In this document: piece by piece, positions 58,219 through 64,000 of the stretch | Layout: each line of letters begins with the position of its first letter | How positions within the stretch are numbered: the first letter of the stretch is position 1 | Source of the DNA: Actinomyces johnsonii | GTDB lineage: Bacteria > Actinomycetota > Actinomycetes > Actinomycetales > Actinomycetaceae | Direction: 5' to 3' | Assembly (NCBI RefSeq): GCF_006546835.1 | Contig: NZ_VICB01000005.1 | Span: 186,001 to 250,000, forward strand | Length of the DNA: 64,000 nucleotides | The notes under the pieces: model-generated | Seen by the model: the letters and a program-made list of their open reading frames with translations, nothing else | Databases searched by the model: none | Told to the model about the DNA's origin: nothing | Position numbers and translations under genes: made by a program

Positions 58219-58877
58219 GGGCCGCGCCGGACCTGTCGGTTTACCTCATTACCGATGAGAGCCAGTGCCGCTCGCGCGGCAGAGACGTCCTGGCCACCGT
58301 TGAGGCCGCTGTCGACGGCGGAGTCACCTGCGTCCAGCTGCGCGCCAAGGGGGCCGACGGCGGACTCTTCCTGACTCAGGTACTGGAGGTGGCCGAGGTG
58401 GTCGGTGATCAGGTCCCCGTCATCGTCAACGACCGCGTCGACATCTTCCTGGCGGCGCGCGATCAGGGAGCGCCCGTAGCTGGGGTACACCTCGGCCAGT
58501 CAGATCTGCCCGCCCGCATCGCACGCCGTCTCGTCGGGGAGGACGCCTACCTCGGGCTGTCGGCCGCGACTCCCGACGAGCTGCGCACCGCCCAGGAGCA
58601 GGGCGCCTGCGACCACGTCGGCATCGGCGTCGTTCACCCCACCGCCACCAAGGCCGACGCCCCGAAGAGCCTGGGGGTGAACGGCGTAGCGCGCATGGCT
58701 GCCCTGACCGATCTGCCTGCTGTGGCCATTGGCGGCATTACGGCCAGCGACCTGCCGGCACTCCGGGCGGGTGGTCTGGCCGGTGCCGCCGTCGTATCAG
58801 CCATCTGCATGGCCGAGGACCCCAGGAGCGTCGCCGCCGACCTGCACCGTGCCTGGGACGAAGGAGGTCGGCGATGA
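58215..58877 (+). CDS. thiE: Thiamine-phosphate synthase
   Basis: A 220-residue TIM-barrel enzyme joining HMP-PP and HET-P. Motifs: [47 protein letters not shown] and [11 protein letters not shown]. It overlaps thiM by 4 bases (ATGA). Confidence 0.95.
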   Translation: MRAAPDLSVYLITDESQCRSRGRDVLATVEAAVDGGVTCVQLRAKGADGGLFLTQVLEVAEVVGDQVPVIVNDRVDIFLAARDQGAPVAGVHLGQSDLPARIARRLVGEDAYLGLSAATPDELRTAQEQGACDHVGIGVVHPTATKADAPKSLGVNGVARMAALTDLPAVAIGGITASDLPALRAGGLAGAAVVSAICMAEDPRSVAADLHRAWDEGGRR

Positions 58878-59719
58878 GCCAGCAGCGTTCGGCAACCGTG
58901 ACCGCCTTGACCATCGCCGGCTCAGATCCCAGCGGTGGCGCCGGCATTCAGGCCGACATGAAGGCCATGAGCGCCCTCGGTGCCTATGCGATGAGTGTCA
59001 TCACGGCGTTGACTGCCCAGTCGACGCGTGGTGTGGCCGGTGTGCACGCCGTGCCGGTCGACTTCGTCCGTCTCCAGATGGACACGCTGCTGGAGGACAT
59101 CGTCCCCGATGCCACGAAGATCGGGATGCTCGCCACCGTCGAGCTGACCGACGCGGTGGGGGAGTACCTGCCTGGACTCACCCACACGGTGCTCGACCCG
59201 GTCATGGTGGCCACCTCCGGGGACCGCCTTCTCGACGAGCAGGCCGTCGGCGCCGTGCGCCGTCTGTGTGCCAAAGCCGATCTCATCACTCCTAACCTCT
59301 ACGAGGCGGCCGTCCTGCTGGGGGAGGAGCCCGCGGCGACCCTCGGTGAGCTGCGCAGCCAGGCGCGCCGCCTGAGGGAACTGGGCGCCCGAAGGGTGCT
59401 GATCAAAGGCGGCCACCTCACCGGAGGCGCAGACAACTCGGGCGACGTCGATGACGCCATCGACATCTACGTCGATGCTGACGCCGTCGAGATCCTGCAC
59501 GGTCGCAGGGTCGCTACGAGCAACACCCATGGCACGGGCTGCACGCTGTCCTCAGCGATCGCCTCGCTGCGACCGCGCCGGGCGACCTGGCTGGAGGCGG
59601 TGCGGGACGCCAAGAACTACCTCACCGGTGCCATCGAGCACGCCGACGCCCTGGGCATTGGACACGGGCACGGGCCCGTCCACCATTTTTACCGAGCCGG
59701 AACGATAACCGGATGGTAG
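58874..59719 (+). CDS. thiD: Hydroxymethylpyrimidine (phosphate) kinase
   Basis: A 281-residue ribokinase-fold kinase phosphorylating HMP and HMP-P. TIAGSDPSGGAGIQADMK is the substrate motif, VLDPVMVATSGDRLL and the catalytic STHGTGCTLSSAIAS-type anion hole (NTHGTGCT) are intact. It overlaps thiE by 4 bases and ends the operon. thiM, thiE and thiD together form a salvage set; thiC and thiG are not in the window. Confidence 0.95.
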   Translation: MSQQRSATVTALTIAGSDPSGGAGIQADMKAMSALGAYAMSVITALTAQSTRGVAGVHAVPVDFVRLQMDTLLEDIVPDATKIGMLATVELTDAVGEYLPGLTHTVLDPVMVATSGDRLLDEQAVGAVRRLCAKADLITPNLYEAAVLLGEEPAATLGELRSQARRLRELGARRVLIKGGHLTGGADNSGDVDDAIDIYVDADAVEILHGRRVATSNTHGTGCTLSSAIASLRPRRATWLEAVRDAKNYLTGAIEHADALGIGHGHGPVHHFYRAGTITGW

Positions 59720-59830
59720 ATTGTGTCGTTGTCGTCGACGACCGGAGGTCATTGCGGTGCACCTGCTGAAACGAGGAGGAGTGTGTATCCGCTACTGAAC
59801 AGCGCCTCCGCCTCCACAGGAGTCAAACCT

Positions 59831-60928
59831 ATGACAGATGCATCCATTTCTTTCCGCGTTAGGGTCATGCTCGCTGCGGTCCTCATGCTAGCGGTAACAG
59901 GGCTTCTTCCGCTGTCGCCACTGGCCACCTCGGCCCATGCTGCCGAGCCCGCACAGGCCGGAGGTGCAGCGTCCAGCGCGTCCTCGACAGCGGTGACCGC
60001 GCCCACCAGCTTCGGTAAGAGCGCCGAGCCGATCCCCGAGGAACGACCTGCGGCCGAGGTGAGTCACGAGGCCGACCAGAACGTGGTGAACTACTGGACG
60101 CACGAGCGTATGGCCGCCGCCAAGCCCCTGGATACCGATGCGGCCGATGATCCCGCCCAGGAGCGACCGGCGGCCGCCGAGGGTGATGGGGACAGCTCTA
60201 GCTCGACCGATCCGGCCGGGATGACCGAACCCGTCGCTCCGGCTGCCGACGGGGGCGGGGCCCTACCGGCCAGGGCCAAAGGAAAGCTGTTCTTCAACGG
60301 CTACGAGGCGGACAACGCCTACTGCAGCGCCTCCGTCCTCAACACGCCCTCCAAGAGCGTCGTCATCACCGCTGCCCACTGCGTCTACAGCTCGAAGAAA
60401 GGATGGGCCAAAAACGCGGTCTTCGTCCCCGACTACGACCGTACCCAGGCCGATCCGGACCCGGTGGGAGTCTGGACGGCCCGGTCGATGCGCACCTTTG
60501 ACAGCTGGCGAGCCGACCAGGCCGACTATCGCAACGACGTCGCCTACGTGACGCTCAATGACGGCGGGGACGCGAATAAGCCGGTCGTCGACGTCGTCGG
60601 CGGCCACGGGCTGGCTTGGGGAGGCAGCTACGTCTTCCGCGCCACGATCTTCGGCTACCCCACCAACAAGACGAACCCGGACGGTCGCGGCACCATCTAC
60701 TCCTGCGTCAAAACCACGGAGGAGTCGGAGGGCAAGGTGCGGACCGAGGGCTGCGACTTCGGCTTCGGCGGCTCGGGAGGGCCGTGGCTCTACCGCTACA
60801 ACGAGTCCACAGGACTCGGCTACGTACGGTCGTTGACCTCGCTGTGGCGGCCTCTGGGCGGTGTGAATCGCGGCCCCTATTTCACCGAGGCGGTTAAGAC
60901 CATGCTGGATGCCACCGCCGGGGACTGA
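59831..60928 (+). CDS. Secreted trypsin-like serine protease
   Basis: 365 residues. A signal peptide (MLAAVLMLAVTGLLPLSPLATSAHA) is cleaved near AHA|AE. A ~130-residue Ala/Ser/Asp/Glu-rich propeptide-like region precedes the S1 fold, with catalytic His in VVITAAHCVY, Asp in YRNDVAYVTL and Ser in FGGSGGPWL. It resembles V8/glutamyl-endopeptidase-like members. There are four cysteines for two likely disulfides. ATG 59831 follows AGGAG at 9 bases. Confidence 0.88.
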   Translation: MTDASISFRVRVMLAAVLMLAVTGLLPLSPLATSAHAAEPAQAGGAASSASSTAVTAPTSFGKSAEPIPEERPAAEVSHEADQNVVNYWTHERMAAAKPLDTDAADDPAQERPAAAEGDGDSSSSTDPAGMTEPVAPAADGGGALPARAKGKLFFNGYEADNAYCSASVLNTPSKSVVITAAHCVYSSKKGWAKNAVFVPDYDRTQADPDPVGVWTARSMRTFDSWRADQADYRNDVAYVTLNDGGDANKPVVDVVGGHGLAWGGSYVFRATIFGYPTNKTNPDGRGTIYSCVKTTEESEGKVRTEGCDFGFGGSGGPWLYRYNESTGLGYVRSLTSLWRPLGGVNRGPYFTEAVKTMLDATAGD

Positions 60929-60940
60929 TGCGGTGGGGCC

Positions 60941-61282
60941 TCAGCCTCGACTGTCGTCTGGAGCCGACGGTGCGGTCTGCAGTGGAACCGATTGCTGCGG
61001 CGTCGTTACCGTAGACTCCATTCTGGCGGCCAGAAGAGTCATGGCCAGTACGAGTGCCGCGACCAGCGTCACCGAGGCGATCACCACGGCCGCCCACGCC
61101 GGTCGCCGATACTGGCTCGAGCTGCGCAGGTGCGCGATGCCCATGACGAGGGCGATGAAGGACAGCGGCACCCCGAGGAAGGGAAGCGGGATCAGTAGCA
61201 CCGCACCTGCGGCCGCAGCAGTCAGGGCGCTGACAATCAGAGAGCGGCCGAGGCGGGCCTTGGCCTTTAGCTGTTGGTCCAC
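60941..61282 (-). CDS. Small two/three-helix membrane protein, unknown function
   Basis: 113 residues. Hydrophobic segments at LIVSALTAAAAGAVLLIPLPFLGVPLSF (probably two passes) and AAVVIASVTLVAALVLAMTLL; charged ends. GTG 61282 was chosen for GAGAGGAGA upstream; a TTG 13 codons earlier coincides with a TTGACA -35. DUF4190-like in layout, but not confirmed. Confidence 0.7.
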   Translation of the reverse strand: MDQQLKAKARLGRSLIVSALTAAAAGAVLLIPLPFLGVPLSFIALVMGIAHLRSSSQYRRPAWAAVVIASVTLVAALVLAMTLLAARMESTVTTPQQSVPLQTAPSAPDDSRG

Positions 61283-61315
61283 GGCGATTCTCCTCTCACT
61301 CGTCTCCTCGACTCG

Positions 61316-61336
61316 TGTCAATAGACCGCTGTCTAT
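61316..61336. promoter_or_regulatory. Inverted repeat and -35 between the small membrane gene and arginase-family gene
   Basis: ATAGAC-CGCT-GTCTAT (61321-61336), a perfect 6-bp inverted repeat. Adjoining it on the minus strand is a consensus TTGACA (61321-61316). TATGAT at 61334-61339 may be a plus-strand -10. A shared operator is possible. Confidence 0.45.
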
Positions 61337-61525
61337 GATGGAAACCGTCCCTGCCGAGCGCCAGGGCGAGGCCTGAATCTTCCAGATGAAACCTTCAGAG
61401 AATCTTCCGCGGTCGTGACCGCTCCCACCGGGCTTCTGTCCGTGCGACTCAGGATCGAGTCAGGCGTCGCACAGTCCGGACTCGTAGACTGGGGCCGGGA
61501 GACGTCTTCGCTCGGGAGCACTGAG

Positions 61526-62428
61526 ATGGTTCATGCACGCACCGCCCTCGCCCAGTCCGACACCCTCCGCCTCGTCTGGCCCCAGTGGCAGGGTGCGGGG
61601 GAGTCCTCGGTGAGGAGCCTGCTGCCCGAGCTGCCCTACGGGGAAGCGCGGCGCGTCTACGCACTGGGAACCCGGGTGCTGACGGCGCTCCTGCCCGAGC
61701 ACGCCGGTCCCACGGAGATCGTCCCCGTCAGCGATGAGCCTATCGGCGAGGAGGTGCTCGTCACCAACGGCATGGAGTCGCGCGCCCAAATCCTGGCCGG
61801 GATCCGTGACGCCCGCGAGGCAATCGCCCGGCACGACGCTCCCAGGATCCTCACCCTGGGCGGGGACTGCGCTGTTTCCGTCGTCCCTTTCACCGAGCTC
61901 GCTGCCCGTTACGGAGACGATCTAGCCGTCGTCTGGATCGACTCACACCCTGACATCGGCACCTCGCACTCCCAGTACCCCGGCTACCACGCCATGGCGG
62001 TCTCCCACATCATCGGTACCGGTGACGTCGAGGTGATGGAGGAGCTGGCGGCCTTCGTCTCCCCGAGTCGCCTGGCCCTGGCCGGCCTGCACTCCTGGAC
62101 CGAGGACGACTACCCGAACATCGCCAAGTGGGGACTGCACGCCTTCGGCCCGGCCGACCTGCGCGACTCGACGACGCCCCTGCTGAAGTGGTTGGAGACC
62201 ACCGGGTGCAGCCGCGTAGCCGTCCATCTGGACGTCGACACCGTGGACGCCGACGAGGTCCGGCTGGGACTGGGCTACGATCGCGGCGGCCTGAGCGTGA
62301 CCCAAACCAACCGCGCGGTCAGGGATCTGGGGCGGGCGGCCGACGTCGTCGGCCTGACGATCGCCGAGTACGTGCCCCGGCAGGTCGTCTACCTCGCCCG
62401 CCTCCTGGAGGAGCTGCCGCTTCTATAA
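61526..62428 (+). CDS. Arginase/agmatinase-family protein
   Basis: A 300-residue ureohydrolase-fold protein. Metal-site motifs: DSHPD (DAHxD) and HLDVDTVDADE (DxDxxD). The first motif is GGDCAVS, with Cys where arginases have the Mn-binding His (GGDHS). It is a distant branch, so arginase or agmatinase activity is not certain. GGGAG precedes ATG 61526 by 8 bases. Its ~180-base upstream leader carries GAATCTTCC twice (61375, 61400). Confidence 0.83.
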   Translation: MVHARTALAQSDTLRLVWPQWQGAGESSVRSLLPELPYGEARRVYALGTRVLTALLPEHAGPTEIVPVSDEPIGEEVLVTNGMESRAQILAGIRDAREAIARHDAPRILTLGGDCAVSVVPFTELAARYGDDLAVVWIDSHPDIGTSHSQYPGYHAMAVSHIIGTGDVEVMEELAAFVSPSRLALAGLHSWTEDDYPNIAKWGLHAFGPADLRDSTTPLLKWLETTGCSRVAVHLDVDTVDADEVRLGLGYDRGGLSVTQTNRAVRDLGRAADVVGLTIAEYVPRQVVYLARLLEELPLL

Positions 62429-62474
62429 GCGATCGGGACGAGGCCGCCCGAGCTCGCCTCCTGAGTGACAGGCG

Positions 62475-62885
62475 TCAGTCGGTGACGATCTTGGCGCCGG
62501 TGGTGTTCTTGGCCGCATCGATGGTCCCCAGATCGGTGACGCTGGGGAAGCCGGCATTGCGCATGACGGCACTGGCCATCTTGGGCTGGTCATCAGTCCC
62601 GTAGAGCTGGTACTGGGAGTTGCGGTCCAGTCCCGAGAGCTCCTTCGGGAAATCGCCGGAGGAGAAGTCATAGTTGACGGCCCCCTCCAGGTGCCCCTGC
62701 TTGTACTCCTCGGCCGAGCGCAGGTCGATGATGACCACCGGGCCGGTGGCCTTCGCATCCGCCGGGGCGGTGTGCTTCGTGGCGGAGGTGCTGGAGCCAG
62801 AGGAGCCCGAGCAGCCGGTCAGCGCCAGTGCACCGCAGGAGACGAGCAGGATAGAGGTGGCCAGGACGCGGATGGGGCGTTTCAC
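62475..62885 (-). CDS. Rhodanese-like lipoprotein lacking the catalytic cysteine
   Basis: 136 residues: a lipoprotein signal with lipobox LTGC (near residue 25), a Ser/Thr linker, then a compact rhodanese fold (VVIIDLRSAEEYKQGHLEGAVNYDF). The active loop reads YGTDDQPKMAS where rhodaneses have a Cys-led loop, so sulfur transfer is unlikely. Probably a binding or structural role on the outer membrane face. Confidence 0.85.
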   Translation of the reverse strand: MKRPIRVLATSILLVSCGALALTGCSGSSGSSTSATKHTAPADAKATGPVVIIDLRSAEEYKQGHLEGAVNYDFSSGDFPKELSGLDRNSQYQLYGTDDQPKMASAVMRNAGFPSVTDLGTIDAAKNTTGAKIVTD

Positions 62886-63085
62886 AGACGGTTCCTTCGA
62901 GAGTCACGCGGCTTTGTCGAGCCTGGATGGGATCAGGTGGGCTGCTGGATCAGCGTGGTTAAGGCTCTGTGTTGGGAGACTCGGGGTGGGAACAGGGTCA
63001 GGGCCTTCAGAAACGAGGATAAACGGGTTCTGGTGGGAACCGGCAGTGATACTCAGCGAACCGTTGCGTGAATCTACAATCCACG

Positions 63086-63349
63086 TCATTCGCCGGCGAG
63101 CAGGCTCGCGGTCTCATCCTGGAAGAGCAGGGCGACCTCTCTGAGCTTCTCGCCGTGTCGACGGGCGTGGTGAGCGCAGAAGAAGAGCTCGCCGGTCAAC
63201 ATGACGACCCGGACGTAAGCCTGTGCATCGCAGACGTCGCAGCGGTCGGCCGTGGTCAACGGGCGCTCTGAGGAGTCGGTGGCAGAGGCGGTCTGCTCGT
63301 CCAGGGTGGTCACCGCCTGAGCGGCGGTTGAGATTCCGGTTGTGCTCAT
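63086..63349 (-). CDS. Small Cys/His protein (actinobacterial DUF7455-like)
   Basis: 87 residues. A disordered N-terminus, then CDVCDAQAYVRVVMLTGELFFCAHHARRH in pieces: CxxC plus CxHH form a probable one-zinc fold. Such short proteins are common next to sigma-factor genes in Actinobacteria and their role is unknown. The ATG at 63349 follows GCAAT-type -10 by 7 bases; upstream in-frame codons have no support. Confidence 0.72.
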   Translation of the reverse strand: MSTTGISTAAQAVTTLDEQTASATDSSERPLTTADRCDVCDAQAYVRVVMLTGELFFCAHHARRHGEKLREVALLFQDETASLLAGE

Positions 63350-63542
63350 GGGCCGCATTGCATCACGCCTGAGGACTCGCCGGTCGACCGAAAGGGCCGT
63401 TTCCGCCTGAGGCGCACGTGCTTTCGCCCACGGCGCACCGCCGTCATGGCGCACCTCACCGTGGAGTTGACCGATCGGGTGAATGCTGGAGGTGGTTTCG
63501 GCGGGTTGCCAACGGACGGAAATCGGGAGGGGAGCAGTCAGG

Positions 63543-64000
63543 ATGTCGGTGGTGCAGGAGTTCCGCAACCGTGAGATCGCGCGCCTGGAGCGCTCGGGAT
63601 GGGCGACCAACGCGGCTCTTCGCGAGGTGCTGGACGCCGTGGGCCTGAGGCCACCGGCCGAGGTCGTGGCCGAGTGCCTGGATGAGGACGCGGACAGTGC
63701 GAACAACGTGGCCGGTGGAAGCGCTGGAAGCCGCTGGGAGCGGGCCGAACGCGCGGTCGCCCATCTGCGCGAGCACTTCGCCTCCTTCCGCTTCGCCGAC
63801 GACGTCGACTATGGGCTCCTGGCGATCCCGGCGATCGACCGGCTCGACACCCGCGGCGCCATGGATCCCCGCATCCGCTGCGGCCAGCGGCCCGACCTGG
63901 TCGAGGATTTCGTCGACCCGGCCCTGGGAGAGGGTGCTGACCTCGCTGACCTCACCGGCACTGTCAAGGCCACGCTGGGCCAGGACGGCTGGACGGTGGT
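63543..64000 (+). CDS. Protein of unknown function, 3' truncated by window edge
   Basis: The frame is open from ATG 63543 to the right edge (152 codons). Not recognised. It starts MSVVQEFRNREIARLE, with a helical N-terminus, an acidic Gly/Ser linker (EDADSANNVAGGSAG), and a region ending with PRIRCGQRPDLVEDFVDP. Codon use (G/C third positions) is typical of real genes here. GGGAGGGG lies ~10 bases upstream; an in-frame ATG at 63483 is an alternative. Confidence 0.6.
   Translation, partial: MSVVQEFRNREIARLERSGWATNAALREVLDAVGLRPPAEVVAECLDEDADSANNVAGGSAGSRWERAERAVAHLREHFASFRFADDVDYGLLAIPAIDRLDTRGAMDPRIRCGQRPDLVEDFVDPALGEGADLADLTGTVKATLGQDGWTV

Noticed and set aside
61375-61408. GAATCTTCC direct repeat in the leader of the arginase-family gene
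   Set aside because: Two 9-base copies 25 bases apart may occur by chance. No further copy or palindromic structure supports an operator.

Overview
The window is a high-GC actinobacterial chromosome segment, most likely Actinomyces or a close relative. The pointers are GTG/TTG starts, near-total G/C at third codon positions, a pyrophosphate-type phosphofructokinase, a PASTA kinase next to class II DAHP synthase and a polyprenyl synthase (the pknL-aroG-idsA neighbourhood of Actinobacteria), a SigA-type sigma factor, and the long actinobacterial LeuA. No rRNA, tRNA, CRISPR array or transposase was recognised. Identification is by reading protein motifs; no database search was possible.

Layout. 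0-3.7 kb: phoH (cut by the edge), ybeY, a CNNM/CorC membrane protein and era as an overlapping operon. 3.9-7.4 kb: bifunctional proline-catabolic putA. 7.6-9.9 kb: an MFS drug-efflux gene divergent from its TetR-type regulator, with paired operators between them. 9.9-11.8 kb: ABC exporter operon ending in a small XRE regulator, with a palindrome at its promoter. 12.0-15.6 kb: leuA with a leucine-codon leader peptide, then recO-uppS. 15.7-19.1 kb: zinc-uptake operon znuA-znuC-znuB-zur (minus strand) behind a Zur-like box. 19.3-25.9 kb: glyS, a YibE/F membrane protein, dusB (minus), fabG-fabI and a SixA-like phosphatase. 26-31.4 kb: serB, divergent glgC/glgA, an unknown gene and a lone ABC ATPase. 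31.4-34.4 kb: NfeD, SPFH protein and a TrmH-type methyltransferase. 34.5-37.8 kb: PTS EIIBCA permease and an unknown gene. 37.8-45.4 kb: ABC-F, erpA, FKBP lipoprotein, SOD, receiver-like protein, DEDD/GIY-YIG nuclease, PlsC-type acyltransferase. 45.4-48.5 kb: PaaX regulator, CPBP protease-like gene, PPi-phosphofructokinase. 50.6-57.2 kb: aroG, PASTA kinase, polyprenyl synthase, SigA. 57.3-59.7 kb: TPP riboswitch plus thiM-thiE-thiD. 59.8-64.0 kb: secreted trypsin-like protease, small membrane protein, arginase-family protein, rhodanese-like lipoprotein, Cys/His mini-protein and an edge-truncated gene.

Two things stand out. (1) Between pfp and aroG lies a compact AT-rich island (about 48.5-50.57 kb) holding only a ParA-like deviant-Walker ATPase gene and, overlapping it by one base, a SIR2-domain gene with intact NAD-site residues. 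Its composition is foreign to both neighbours and each side has a hairpin terminator. I read it as a candidate two-gene NAD-targeting defence system. (2) The primary sigma factor carries, in place of a recognisable region 1.1, a ~65-residue Asp/Glu tract followed by a ~105-residue module resembling the start of a right-handed parallel beta-helix.

A third theme is transcriptional. Many genes have a TANNNT-like -10 element exactly 6-7 bases before an ATG/GTG, as expected for leaderless mRNAs. This rule was used to choose several starts.
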